DNA from: Spirochaetaceae bacterium
Lineage (GTDB): Bacteria > Spirochaetota > Spirochaetia > DSM-27196 > PXBQ01
Reading direction: 5' to 3'
Assembly (NCBI GenBank): GCA_007695285.1
Contig: REEC01000149.1
Location: forward strand, 1 to 64,000
Length of the DNA: 64,000 nt
Position numbers and translations under genes: made by a program. This document shows, piece after piece, positions 1 to 8,680 of the stretch. A model generated the notes under the pieces. The model was not told the DNA's origin and did not search any database. It saw nothing but the letters and a program-made list of their open reading frames with translations. Positions within the stretch are counted from its first letter, which is position 1. Every line of letters begins with the position of its first letter.

Positions 1-142
1 CGCGCGTGCGGTACAGCGGCCGAATGTGCGGCGCCATCGAACCGACCGAGTGCAACAACACTGTGTCGAGCCCGTCGCGGACGTCGGTCAGCCGGACGTC
101 TTTGTACAACTGCAGAAGCTTTTTTCTTTCGTTCGGGTCCAT
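1..142 (-). CDS. RraA-like protein (4-hydroxy-4-methyl-2-oxoglutarate aldolase / regulator of RNase E family), 5' part only
   Basis: Only the first 47 codons lie in the window; the gene runs off the left edge. The ATG at 142 is preceded by a strong GGAG ribosome site about 8 bases upstream. The peptide starts MDPNERKKLLQLYKDVRLTD and continues with a VRDGLDTVLLHSVGSMAP stretch, which resembles the N-terminus of RraA/dimethylmenaquinone-methyltransferase-like proteins, where an early 'tadvsDaLd' segment is typical. Members of this family are aldolases for branched oxo-acids or RNase E inhibitors. The identification rests on a short segment, so function is tentative. Confidence 0.5.
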   Translation of the reverse strand, partial: MDPNERKKLLQLYKDVRLTDVRDGLDTVLLHSVGSMAPHIRPLYRTR

Positions 143-262
143 TTGTTACTCCTCATGGCGCCGGTGCGCCGCCGCGGTGTTGGGGTTCGAGATCACGGAA
201 GATCGTTTTACCGAGATCGTACGGCGCGACCGACGCGGTGTCAAGGCGATCGAGCGAATCGC

Positions 263-290
263 TTGACGAGTACACCATAAAGGCCATAAT
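263..290 (+). promoter_or_regulatory. Sigma70-type promoter for the hybrid kinase
   Basis: TTGACG at 263-268 and CATAAT at 285-290 are separated by 16 bases. The expected transcription start is about 297, only a few bases before the ATG at 300/303, so the message would have almost no leader. Confidence 0.5.
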
Positions 291-299
291 GAAAAGCGG

Positions 300-1865
300 A
301 TGATGTCTGCCGATAACGCGACGGTATTAATCGTAGAAGACGAGATGCTGATCGCGATGAATCTAAAGCGTATTCTCGAAGGCCGTGGATACAAGAGTTC
401 CGGTCCGGTATCGACGGGTCGTGCGGCGATCGATGCGGTCGCCGCGGGTGGAGTCGATATCGCGCTGATGGACATCGCGCTTGCCGGCGACATGGACGGG
501 ATTGAGGCCGGTCGGAGGATCCGGTCGGAGTTCGGCGTCCCGGTTGTATACGTCTCGGCGAACGCGGACGACGTAACCGTTTCGCGCGCAAAGGAGACCG
601 ACCCGTTCGGTTTTGTCGGCAAGCCCGTGCAGGAAAACGCGCTGTACCTCACGATCGAGATGGCACTCGGGCGCCGGCGCGTCGAGATCGAGTCGCTTCG
701 GCTCGAACGGATGCTCCGACAAGCCCAGAAAATGGAGGCCGTCGGACAGCTGGCCGGTGGAATCGCGCACGACTTCAATAACATCCTGACCGCCATATAC
801 GGATACTGCCACTTCCTGGGAACGAGAAAAGATGGAGACGAGTCGATATCTAAGTACGTCGACCTGATCATGGTCGCCGTGAAACGCGCGGCGCGTTTGA
901 CTCAGGACCTGCTCGCGTACAGCCGGGAACAGGTGCTCGATCAGAAGCCCATCAAGGTAAACGAACTGATTCGCACGATAGAACCACTTCTTCAACGGCT
1001 CACACGCGAAGACATCGCGTTCACGTGCGACGTCGACGAGCATAACCCTGCGGTTTTTGGCGACGCGACGCAGATCGAGCACGTATTGATGAACCTCGTG
1101 ACGAACGCGCGCGATGCGATACCGGACGGCGGCAGACTCACGGTCGCGACACGGTTAGGGACGATCGACGACGAGTTCACTAATCGGCACGGATTCGGCA
1201 CGCCGGGACCGTACGCGGTGATCTCGGTTTCAGATACGGGCGTGGGAATCGACGAAAAAGGGTTATCGAAGATCTTTGAGCCGTTCTACACGACCAAAGA
1301 CATCGGAAAGGGGACCGGACTTGGCCTCTCGATCGTGTACGGCATCGTGAAGCAGCACGCGGGCTACATCACCGTCGACAGCTCGGTCGGTCACGGTACC
1401 GAGTTTGAACTCTACCTTCCGATCTACACGGGAACCGACAAAGCCGTCGCCGACGGTGAAGCGATCGGCGCACCTCGCGGGTCCGAGACCGTCCTGATCG
1501 CCGAGGACGACGAAGCCGTACGAAGGCTCAACTCTTCGGTTCTACGCAACGCGGGGTACACGGTGATCGAGGCACGGAACGGGCGAGACGCGGTCGCCAA
1601 GTTCAGAGACGCACAGGAAACGATCGCCGCGGTCGTGCTCGACGCGGTCATGCCGAACGGAAGCGGCTGGGAGGCGTATACGACGATCACAAGGATACGA
1701 CCCGTACCGTGCCTCTTCCTGTCCGGGTACGGAGAGGATATCCTGGCAAGCAAGGGCGTTGTCGAAGGAGCGGTCGACCTTCTGAAGAAACCCGCGACGC
1801 CGGAAGAGTTGCTACGACGCATTCGTCGCACAATCGATCGCACAATCGATGGAGGGAGAGAGTGA
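300..1865 (+). CDS. Hybrid histidine kinase, REC-HisKA-HATPase-REC
   Basis: A 521-residue cytoplasmic sensor kinase with no membrane segment. The N-terminal receiver (residues about 8-120) has the acidic EDE pocket, phospho-acceptor D58 and K108. The HisKA segment carries GGIAHDFNN with H157. The ATPase domain shows the N box (NLVTNARDA, about 265-273), SDTGVGID (about 311-318) and the GTGLGLS G2 box (about 338-344). A second receiver follows (AEDDE, D448). Start: tandem ATGs at 300 and 303 with no convincing ribosome site. The stop overlaps the GTG of the next receiver, so the kinase and lone receiver are translationally coupled and probably form one phosphorelay. The signal is unknown; input must come through the N-terminal receiver or a partner. 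Confidence 0.9.
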   Translation: MMSADNATVLIVEDEMLIAMNLKRILEGRGYKSSGPVSTGRAAIDAVAAGGVDIALMDIALAGDMDGIEAGRRIRSEFGVPVVYVSANADDVTVSRAKETDPFGFVGKPVQENALYLTIEMALGRRRVEIESLRLERMLRQAQKMEAVGQLAGGIAHDFNNILTAIYGYCHFLGTRKDGDESISKYVDLIMVAVKRAARLTQDLLAYSREQVLDQKPIKVNELIRTIEPLLQRLTREDIAFTCDVDEHNPAVFGDATQIEHVLMNLVTNARDAIPDGGRLTVATRLGTIDDEFTNRHGFGTPGPYAVISVSDTGVGIDEKGLSKIFEPFYTTKDIGKGTGLGLSIVYGIVKQHAGYITVDSSVGHGTEFELYLPIYTGTDKAVADGEAIGAPRGSETVLIAEDDEAVRRLNSSVLRNAGYTVIEARNGRDAVAKFRDAQETIAAVVLDAVMPNGSGWEAYTTITRIRPVPCLFLSGYGEDILASKGVVEGAVDLLKKPATPEELLRRIRRTIDRTIDGGRE

Positions 1866-2209
1866 AGAGCATACTTGTGATCGACGACGAACCGATGATC
1901 CTCGACAGCATGTCGGTTATTTTTGAGGACCTTGGGTATACGGTCGTCGCGACAGCAGATCCGATGAACGGCGAAAAAAAGGCGATCGACGGCGAGTTCG
2001 ACCTGATTATGGTCGACGTACGAATGCCCGTGCGGAACGGTGCCGAGCTCACTCGCGCAATCCTGAAGGCGAAACCGGCTGCGCGCGTCGTCATCGTTAC
2101 CGCGTACCCGAATGATCCCTTAGCACAGGAAGCGTTGAGCGCCGGAGCGATCGCTCTCATCGCAAAACCGTTCGAGATCGGGAAGATACTGGAACTTTTG
2201 AAGGACTGA
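1862..2209 (+). CDS. Stand-alone response regulator receiver (CheY-like)
   Basis: A 115-residue single receiver domain: DDE acidic pocket at residues 8-10, phospho-acceptor D52 (VDVRMP), T80 and K102 (AKPF). It starts with GTG at 1862 overlapping the kinase TGA (GTGA), with a GGAGGGAG ribosome site just upstream inside the kinase gene. There is no output domain, so it should act by protein contact or as a shuttle in a phosphorelay with the upstream hybrid kinase. It is followed 4 bases later by the FapA-type gene, so the three are one operon. Confidence 0.88.
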   Translation: MKSILVIDDEPMILDSMSVIFEDLGYTVVATADPMNGEKKAIDGEFDLIMVDVRMPVRNGAELTRAILKAKPAARVVIVTAYPNDPLAQEALSAGAIALIAKPFEIGKILELLKD

Positions 2210-2213
2210 CGAG

Positions 2214-3719
2214 ATGGCGAAACGAGACGGAGACGATCTTGAACATCTCGTAGATGAATCGAGTAAACTCATCTCCGAGATCAACGCCGCGATCGCCGGC
2301 GTCGAGAGCGAGGCTTTCGATCCGTTTGGCGACGAAGAGTCCGATGTCGAACCGACGCTTCTCGAGCTGTTCGCCGAACCGTCGCGCGACGGTTCGGTCG
2401 ATATCACGATTTCCGACGATGAGATGGTCGCGTACGCACACTTTTCGCCTGCCGATCAAAGTGGGGAGTTGTTGACGCCGGAGTTTGTCGCCGCGGCGGT
2501 CGAGGCGCGTGGGATTGCCGTCCCGGTAGATCGGCGCGCGGTAGAGGAAACGATCTTCACGTGCAACACCGAGCGACGGCCCGTGCGCGACGTGATCCTT
2601 GCACGCGGCACAAAACCTAAATACGAGATACCACCGCACCTGCGGCTGGAACCCGATCTCACACCGACTCAGCGTCCGACCGCGTCGGACGCGGCGACCG
2701 TCGATCATCGCGCGATATCTCCGTTCGTGATGGTGAAGGCCGAACAGGTGCTTGCACGCGTGGTCCCAAAGACCCCGGGAGAGCCCGGGACGACGGTGTA
2801 CGGCAAACAGGTCCCGTTCGGGAAACACGACGTCTCGTTTCCCCGTCCGGGCGCAAACACAAAGTGGCGGAACGACACCGTCGTCGCCGCGTGCGACGGC
2901 AGGCTCGTCGTAACGACCGGCTCGTTCGACGTCGAGAACGTACTCGAGATCGGCGGGGATGTCGATTATCACACGGGCCATATCGAGTTCGCAGGCGACA
3001 TTTTGATCCACGGAGAAATCAAGGACGGATTCCGAGTCAAGTCGGACGGATCGATTCAATGCATGAGTCCGATCTACGCGTCGGAAATTCGCTGCACCGG
3101 AGACCTGCTCGCCGCGCACGGTATTATTGGCAGGCAAGCCGGAAACCTGACGGTCGGAGGTTGCGCGAACGTGCGGTTTATCGAGAACTGCGTCGTTCGC
3201 GCCGACGGACCGATCGTCGTCAAGACCGCTATCATGAACTCGATCGTGACGACAAAAGACACGGTCACGACGGGAGCCGCCGGCATCATCATCGGCGGCA
3301 AGCTGCACGCGCAGAACGGAGTTACGGCGTTTCGGATCGGTAGCGCGATGGAAAGCCGTACCGAGCTGTACTGCGGCATCGATTTTGCGATCGAAGAGCG
3401 GTTGATCTGGATCCGTGACAAGAATATCGCGCTCGCGACGCGGCTCAAGCAGCTCGAGAACTCAGGCCAAGCGACGCCGAAATCCGAGCGCGCCGCCGCG
3501 GAGATTCGGACGCTGATCCACCGCCTGAACGAATCGGCGCGAACGCTCGTCAACAAACTGGACCAAAACGACGAAGCGTCGGTGACCGTGACGGGAACGG
3601 TACACCGCGGCGTCTACATCGAGATCTGCCACGTACCGTTCATCGTCGAGAGGGATTACACAGCCGTCCGTTTCTCGCTCGACAAAGCCGCCGGCAAGGT
3701 TGTCGTCGGACGAAGATGA
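2214..3719 (+). CDS. FapA family (DUF342) protein
   Basis: A 501-residue protein. After an N-terminal variable part (1-130), the family core is recognisable: KAEQVLARVVPKTPGEPG then TVYGKQVPF, the FAGDILIHGEIKDG repeats and a right-handed beta-helix-like run of 'G-N/D-V' units (about residues 240-370), then a coiled-coil (RDKNIALATRLKQLENS). Such proteins are annotated as flagellar assembly protein A or polymer-forming cytoskeletal relatives; many spirochaetes carry several. There is no signal peptide or membrane segment. It lies directly after a two-component pair, suggesting that the phosphorelay acts on it or on a shared process, but nothing in the sequence says which. Ribosome site AAGGA about 10 bases before ATG. 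Confidence 0.82.
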   Translation: MAKRDGDDLEHLVDESSKLISEINAAIAGVESEAFDPFGDEESDVEPTLLELFAEPSRDGSVDITISDDEMVAYAHFSPADQSGELLTPEFVAAAVEARGIAVPVDRRAVEETIFTCNTERRPVRDVILARGTKPKYEIPPHLRLEPDLTPTQRPTASDAATVDHRAISPFVMVKAEQVLARVVPKTPGEPGTTVYGKQVPFGKHDVSFPRPGANTKWRNDTVVAACDGRLVVTTGSFDVENVLEIGGDVDYHTGHIEFAGDILIHGEIKDGFRVKSDGSIQCMSPIYASEIRCTGDLLAAHGIIGRQAGNLTVGGCANVRFIENCVVRADGPIVVKTAIMNSIVTTKDTVTTGAAGIIIGGKLHAQNGVTAFRIGSAMESRTELYCGIDFAIEERLIWIRDKNIALATRLKQLENSGQATPKSERAAAEIRTLIHRLNESARTLVNKLDQNDEASVTVTGTVHRGVYIEICHVPFIVERDYTAVRFSLDKAAGKVVVGRR

Positions 3720-3731
3720 TTCCCGCGGATG

Positions 3732-4772
3732 TTACGGCTGCGGATCGTCGAGCACGACGATCGAACTCGGTTCAAGCGCTCCGTACACCGTGTCGCCACG
3801 CGCAAAGCGCATCGGCGATGCCGCGACGATCGTAACACCGTCGCACTCCAATGTGTATTCGCTCACGGCTCCGAAGTACTGCGCGGCGATAATGCGCGCG
3901 ACGAACTCGTTCGGTTGTCCGGTCGCTCGCGAAGAGATCGCGACGCGTTCGGGCCGGATCATGATCGTCGCCTCGGATACGCCCGGAGCTGAACCGTCGA
4001 CCGTGAACGCACGGAACGCTTCGAGTCGCCAGGAGTCTCCGATCGAGCGCGATACCTTCCCGGAGAACACGTTCGCCTCGCCGAGAAACTCGGCCACAAA
4101 CCGGGACTTCGGAGTCTCGTACAACTCGACGGGTGTACCGTGCGCGACGACACGCCCGTTCCTCATCACGACGACCATGTCCGAGATCGAGAGCGCCTCA
4201 TCGCGACTATGCGTCACAAAAACCGTCGTGATCGAGAGCTCCTGCGTCACGCGCACGAGCTCTGCGCGCAACCCTTTGCGCTGAGGAGCGTCGATCGACG
4301 AAAACGGCTCGTCGAGCAGCAGTACGGCGGGATTCACGGCGACCGCGCGCGCGATCGCGACGCGCTGCTGCTCGCCTCCCGAAAGAGTCCGTACGTCCCG
4401 GGCGCCGAAGCCCGCGAGACCGACGGTCTTCAGAAGCCGTGAGACGGTCGCCTCGCGCTCGGCGCGCGTAACCGAACTATACTTCAGGCCGTACGCGACG
4501 TTGTCGTGGACCGACATGTGCGGGAAGAGCGTGTAGTCCTGGAACACCAACCCGACTCCCCGACGCGACGGGTCGACTCTCGTGACGTCTGTGCCGCCGA
4601 CGATCACGCGTCCCGAGTCGGGAGACTCAAAACCCGCGGTTAACCGCAGTACCGTCGTCTTCCCGCTTCCGCTCGGGCCGAGAATCGAGACGATCCTGCC
4701 TTTCTCGACGACCAGGTCGACGTCGAGCAGAAAGTCGCTGTACTCTTTGCGCAGACCGTCAAGCGTAATCAA
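3732..4772 (-). CDS. thiQ: Thiamine ABC transporter ATP-binding protein (FbpC-like, with C-terminal TOBE-like domain)
   Basis: ATPase of the thiamine importer. Walker A GPSGSGKT (32-39), Q-loop VFQDY (about 76-80), signature LSGGEQQ (130-136), Walker B LLLDEP (151-156) and switch histidine in VTHSRDEA are all present. At 346 residues it is much longer than enterobacterial ThiQ (about 232); the extra C-terminal 110 residues look like the regulatory OB-fold (TOBE) domain of iron/polyamine/sulfate importers. The assignment to thiamine comes from the linked binding protein and its TPP riboswitch. The start overlaps the permease 3' end by 14 bases. Last gene of the operon; convergent with the FapA gene 12 bases away. 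Confidence 0.88.
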   Translation of the reverse strand: MITLDGLRKEYSDFLLDVDLVVEKGRIVSILGPSGSGKTTVLRLTAGFESPDSGRVIVGGTDVTRVDPSRRGVGLVFQDYTLFPHMSVHDNVAYGLKYSSVTRAEREATVSRLLKTVGLAGFGARDVRTLSGGEQQRVAIARAVAVNPAVLLLDEPFSSIDAPQRKGLRAELVRVTQELSITTVFVTHSRDEALSISDMVVVMRNGRVVAHGTPVELYETPKSRFVAEFLGEANVFSGKVSRSIGDSWRLEAFRAFTVDGSAPGVSEATIMIRPERVAISSRATGQPNEFVARIIAAQYFGAVSEYTLECDGVTIVAASPMRFARGDTVYGALEPSSIVVLDDPQP

Positions 4773-6429
4773 CCAGGTTCCCTTTTCCGCGATCGATGTC
4801 GCGACCGGAAGTCCGGTCGACCCAGACGAATACGACCGAGCAAATAACGATGTAGATCACACCGAGCGCGAGTGCCCGGTCGAATCCCCTGAAGCCGATC
4901 AACCGGTAGATCGCGACCGGAAACGTCACGACGTTTCCGCGACCGAGAGTGAAAACCGCGGTGAAGTCGGCGAGCGCGATCGCAACCGCGTACGCGTACG
5001 CGTTCAGCAGACCGCGACGAACGAGAGGGATCACGACGTCGCGCACCGCGGCGATGCGCGAAGCTCCGAGCGATCGCGCCGCGTCGGCGTACGAGTCCGG
5101 AAGCGCCGAAAGCGTCGTGTCCGCGATCCGAAACACGAACGGGAATCCGAGCACCGTCTGCGCGAGCACGACCAGAACGAGATCGGGGACGATGCCCGCG
5201 AACACGAGCCGCATTCCGATCGCGACCGTCACGATCGAGACGCACATCGGCGCGGTAACGAGCGCCTCAAGCGTAGCGGTTCTCCTTCTTTTCAGAACGA
5301 ACGCGGTCATGAGCGCGAGAGCGAACGTTACGGTGCCGGACACACCCGCGAGCGAAAGGCTCGTCGTGATGATCCGTGCGACGGGCGCGCCCGCGACCGA
5401 CTCGGTCTCCCAATCCCGCGGTCCCGGTTGGAACAGCACGCGGAAGTTTCGCGTCGAAAAACCGTCGGGAGAACCGAACGCACGCGCGGTCATAGTCACG
5501 ATCGGCCCACCGAGAAAGACCAGAACGAGTACCCCGTACACGATGAGAAACCACCGCGCGTTCGACGCGGACAAAGGCCGCCGGCGCCGAACGACCGACC
5601 GGCCATGCCTCTCGGTCCGAAACACGACACGGTTCATCACGACGACCGCGCAGAGCGACACGATCAATTGAAGCAGCGCGTACACCGAAGCCGTCGAAAC
5701 GTCGAGCCGGACGAACATCCGGGAGTACGTCTCAACCTCGAGCGTCGTGTAACGGATACCGCCGAACACCAGAACAACGCCGAAGCTAAAAAAACAGTAG
5801 ATAAAAATCAACAAAAACGCGGTGCCGACCGACGGCAACACGAGAGGAAGCGCGACGCGTGCGAACACACCCGGAGACCGGCTCCCGAGCGTACGCGCGG
5901 AGTCGTAAAGCCGCGAGTCGATGCGCGACCAACCGTCGGCGAGTATGCGGACGGCCAACGAGAAGTTGAAGAACACGTGCGCGATCACGATTCCGATCGG
6001 GTTGTACACGAGGTTCCAGTCGGTCCCGAACAAACGGTTGATCAGGCCCGCCCGGCCGTAGAAACTGATCACGCAGATCACGACGATAATGCTCGGGAGA
6101 ACAAAAGGAACGATGCTGAGCGAGTAAAAGAGGCGCCGCCCGGGGAAGTGGTAGTGCGACACGGCGTACGCGACGGGCACCGCCAGAACTACGGAAATAC
6201 CCGCCGAGACGACCGCCTGAGAGACGGTGAAAGCGACGACCCTGCGCGTCGCGGGAGCGATCAGCGTCGCAAAAACCTTCGCGCCGTACGCCGAGTCGCT
6301 CCTGATCGCGCCGAAGAACACGGCGCCGATCGGAAGCACGAGGATTACCCCGAGCACGCCGACGACCGCGGCGATCGCGATCACCGGGCGCAGATCCACT
6401 CCCGCGCGCGCAGGCCGGAGCGCTCTCAT
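4759..6429 (-). CDS. thiP: Thiamine ABC transporter permease (fused double permease)
   Basis: About 556 residues with two tandem binding-protein-dependent permease halves, each with six or so hydrophobic segments and an EAA-like loop (DSARTLGSRSPGVFARVALPL in the first half, DAARSLGASRIAAVRDVVIPL in the second). This fused architecture is typical of ThiP and FbpB. I place the start at ATG 6429, which overlaps the TGA of the binding protein gene (ATGA); an in-frame ATG 18 bases upstream is possible. It forms the inner-membrane channel for thiamine or its phosphates delivered by ThiB. Confidence 0.88.
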   Translation of the reverse strand: MRALRPARAGVDLRPVIAIAAVVGVLGVILVLPIGAVFFGAIRSDSAYGAKVFATLIAPATRRVVAFTVSQAVVSAGISVVLAVPVAYAVSHYHFPGRRLFYSLSIVPFVLPSIIVVICVISFYGRAGLINRLFGTDWNLVYNPIGIVIAHVFFNFSLAVRILADGWSRIDSRLYDSARTLGSRSPGVFARVALPLVLPSVGTAFLLIFIYCFFSFGVVLVFGGIRYTTLEVETYSRMFVRLDVSTASVYALLQLIVSLCAVVVMNRVVFRTERHGRSVVRRRRPLSASNARWFLIVYGVLVLVFLGGPIVTMTARAFGSPDGFSTRNFRVLFQPGPRDWETESVAGAPVARIITTSLSLAGVSGTVTFALALMTAFVLKRRRTATLEALVTAPMCVSIVTVAIGMRLVFAGIVPDLVLVVLAQTVLGFPFVFRIADTTLSALPDSYADAARSLGASRIAAVRDVVIPLVRRGLLNAYAYAVAIALADFTAVFTLGRGNVVTFPVAIYRLIGFRGFDRALALGVIYIVICSVVFVWVDRTSGRDIDRGKGNLVDYA

Positions 6430-7490
6430 CTCATGATCGCTTCCCACCGCGCGAGCCAGTCTTCGAAATTATCGGCGACGACGTCGGGCGGCAGCACGAC
6501 GGGTGAAGCCGCGCGCGGGTACGCGGTGAACGCCGACGGCAGCTCGACGTCGTCTCGAACGGGGAACATGAATTGGTTCAACGGGATGAGCTCCTGGAAC
6601 TCGCGCGACAGGATGAACTCGATCGCGCGTCGAGCGTTGAGTTCGTTCCGGGCACGATTCACCACACCCGCGACCTCGATCTGCAGGTACACCTCGCCGT
6701 CAAAGATCAACGGTCGGTACCGATCGGTGTCTTCGTACTCGATGTGGTACGCGGGTGACGTGTCGTAGCTTACGACCATCGGGGCTTCGCCCTGAACGTA
6801 AAGCCCATAGCCGTCGGTCCATCCCCCGGTAACGGTCAGCACGTTCGGACGCAACCGCCGCCAGAACTGCTCAAAACCGTCGTCTCCGAATACCGCGACC
6901 GTGAGCAGCAGGAAGTTCCGGCCCGGGGACGATGTGGCCGGATTCAACATCACGATCGAGGACCGGAACCGTTCATCGGTGAGCTCGTCCCACGACCCCG
7001 GAGGATCCGGCAGCGCGACCGAGTCGTAGTTCAGCGTAATACCGCCGTAATCGAACGGCACGACGCGGAACTGATCGTCGACGATCAAATCCGCGTTGAT
7101 CTCGTCAGCAGCTTCGGGCCGGTACGGCACCGTGAGCCCGAGCTCGTACACGCGAGACAGATACGTCGCGTCGAGCCCGATCACGACGTCGGCCCGGGGG
7201 TCTTCCCGCTCGAGGTAGAGCTGGTTGAAGAGCGCACCGGTATCTGCGAATCGTTGAAGATCGACGGTGACGTCGTACTCTTCGGCAAAGTGAGTCGTCA
7301 GCGCGTCGCGCAATGCTCGCGGGAACGCGTCGTACGTGTACACGACGAGCGAATCGGTTTCGATACTCGCCGGCGACTGCGCGCGTTCGGACACGACATC
7401 CGGATCCTCATCGCGTGAACACGCGACAAGGACAAGAACGCCAAGAGCCATACCAAATACCAAAAGGAAACGAAAATTGTGACGGATCAT
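6426..7490 (-). CDS. thiB: Thiamine-binding periplasmic protein (lipoprotein)
   Basis: 354 residues, with an N-terminal hydrophobic stretch ending in a lipobox-like LVLVAC (cysteine about residue 22), so probably membrane-anchored. The body matches TbpA/ThiB: DSLVVYTYDAFPRALRD near the N-terminus, VPFDYGGITLNYD, VVSYDTSPAYHIEYE, EVYLQIEVAG and FQELIPLNQFMFPV at the C-terminus, all recognisable counterparts of the E. coli thiamine-binding protein. Start ATG 7490 is chosen because GGAGG lies 6-7 bases upstream and this places the gene just behind the TPP riboswitch. First gene of thiBPQ. Confidence 0.92.
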   Translation of the reverse strand: MIRHNFRFLLVFGMALGVLVLVACSRDEDPDVVSERAQSPASIETDSLVVYTYDAFPRALRDALTTHFAEEYDVTVDLQRFADTGALFNQLYLEREDPRADVVIGLDATYLSRVYELGLTVPYRPEAADEINADLIVDDQFRVVPFDYGGITLNYDSVALPDPPGSWDELTDERFRSSIVMLNPATSSPGRNFLLLTVAVFGDDGFEQFWRRLRPNVLTVTGGWTDGYGLYVQGEAPMVVSYDTSPAYHIEYEDTDRYRPLIFDGEVYLQIEVAGVVNRARNELNARRAIEFILSREFQELIPLNQFMFPVRDDVELPSAFTAYPRAASPVVLPPDVVADNFEDWLARWEAIMR

Positions 7491-7495
7491 TGCAC

Positions 7496-7570
7496 CTCCC
7501 TCCGCCGGCATTATCCGGATCAGGTTCTTCGGGTGTGTTCTCAGCCCTTCCGATGAAGAGCACCCCTTGA
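7496..7570 (-). promoter_or_regulatory. TPP riboswitch (THI element) controlling thiBPQ
   Basis: Read on the minus strand the leader has the conserved blocks in the right order: GGGGTGC, GGCTGAGA, ACCCG, GAACCTGATC, GGATAATGCC and GGCGGAGGGA. The 3' end runs straight into the thiB ribosome-binding sequence (GGAGGGAGGTG), leaving no room for a separate terminator. Control is therefore likely at translation initiation, by occluding the ribosome site when thiamine pyrophosphate is bound. Confidence 0.95.
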
Positions 7571-7581
7571 ATTGTATGGCC

Positions 7582-7611
7582 AGTATACTAACGCAGGACA
7601 GCGAGCGTCAA
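7582..7611 (-). promoter_or_regulatory. Sigma70 promoter for thiBPQ
   Basis: On the minus strand TTGACG (7606-7611) and TATACT (7582-7587) are 18 bases apart. The predicted transcription start is immediately before the TPP riboswitch. Confidence 0.75.
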
Positions 7612-7642
7612 GGTCGGCAGTTGTTGTCGGTAGCGCTGGAAA

Positions 7643-8605
7643 TCAGCGACAGTCGAGCAGGGCTTTACCGGTGATCGCGCCGTCGGTGAGCAGACGATGC
7701 GCGTCGTGGACGCGCTCGAGCGGAAGGCGCGGCCCAATAACCGGATCAATTATGTTCTCCGAGCAGAGGTTCAGGATCAAACGCAGATCTTCCGTATTTT
7801 GAAGCACATTTCGTGTGTTCATCGAGTAGTACGAAAAACGCCTGCCGCGCGAGGCAACGAGCATCCGGGCCGCCGTACGAATAGTTCGCATCCCGTACCC
7901 GACGACGATTCCACCGCGCCGAACTACCCGCCGCGACCGAAGCCAGTGTTCACCGCCGATCGGATCGAACACCGCGTCGATACCGTCGGGCTCGTTGCGT
8001 GACATCTCGACGACAAAGTCCGACGACCGATAGTCTATCGGAACCGCTCCAAGGCCACGAACGGTATCGTGCTTGCCCGCGGACGCGGTGCCGTACACCG
8101 CGCAGCCGGCGATCCGCGCGAGTTGCGTCAACGCCGTTCCGACACCACCGGCGGCGCTATGGACCAGTACTCGCCAACCACCGTGAACCCGCGCCGCGCG
8201 ATGAAGAAGCTGGTGTGCCGCGACGTAACTCGAAACACAACAGACAGCCTTGTCGGAGGGAACACCTTCGGGAACGTGAGTCGCCGCGCGTGCGTCCGCT
8301 GTGACATACTGCGAGTATCCACCTGACTGGGTCAGAACGACGACGCGGTCGCCGACCGCAAAGCCGGACTGACCGTTCACCGACGAGCCGAGTTCCACGA
8401 CCGTACCGACGATCCCACAACCGGGTGTAAACGGTAGTTTCGGCGTCGAGGTGTACTCCCCACGCCGCATCAAAACATCCAGGTAATTGATCCCGGCGAA
8501 CTCGGTCCGAATCAGAATCTCACCGATCGCGGGTTTCGGAACCGGGCACGTCTGGACATCGTATACGTCGAGCCCGCCGATACCGGTTTGGACGACACGA
8601 AGCAT
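7643..8605 (-). CDS. Zinc-independent MDR oxidoreductase (NADPH:quinone reductase-like)
   Basis: 320 residues of the medium-chain dehydrogenase/reductase superfamily. The N-terminal GroES-like part has GINYLDVLMRRGEY and FTPGCGIVGTVVELG; the Rossmann part has VLVHSAAGGVGTALTQLA (the AAGGVG nucleotide motif of the quinone oxidoreductase branch). Catalytic zinc ligands are not evident, which fits the zinc-free quinone reductase/crotonyl-CoA reductase-like branch. Start ATG 8605 is preferred over an ATG five codons upstream because GGGAG sits at proper distance. The substrate is not predictable. Preceded on the same strand by the squalene synthase-like gene. Confidence 0.82.
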   Translation of the reverse strand: MLRVVQTGIGGLDVYDVQTCPVPKPAIGEILIRTEFAGINYLDVLMRRGEYTSTPKLPFTPGCGIVGTVVELGSSVNGQSGFAVGDRVVVLTQSGGYSQYVTADARAATHVPEGVPSDKAVCCVSSYVAAHQLLHRAARVHGGWRVLVHSAAGGVGTALTQLARIAGCAVYGTASAGKHDTVRGLGAVPIDYRSSDFVVEMSRNEPDGIDAVFDPIGGEHWLRSRRVVRRGGIVVGYGMRTIRTAARMLVASRGRRFSYYSMNTRNVLQNTEDLRLILNLCSENIIDPVIGPRLPLERVHDAHRLLTDGAITGKALLDCR

Positions 8606-8680
8606 TCCGCACACTCCCATGTTAATAACAACTAAATCACTCAGGAGTTGCGTTTTTTTATGCGTTTTTCTCGGTTTTTT

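Noticed and set aside
4582-6768. 728-residue open frame antisense to thiP/thiQ
   Set aside because: It is the mirror of high-GC coding sequence: very rich in R, D, E and H with no domain. The opposite strand encodes a complete, recognisable transporter.
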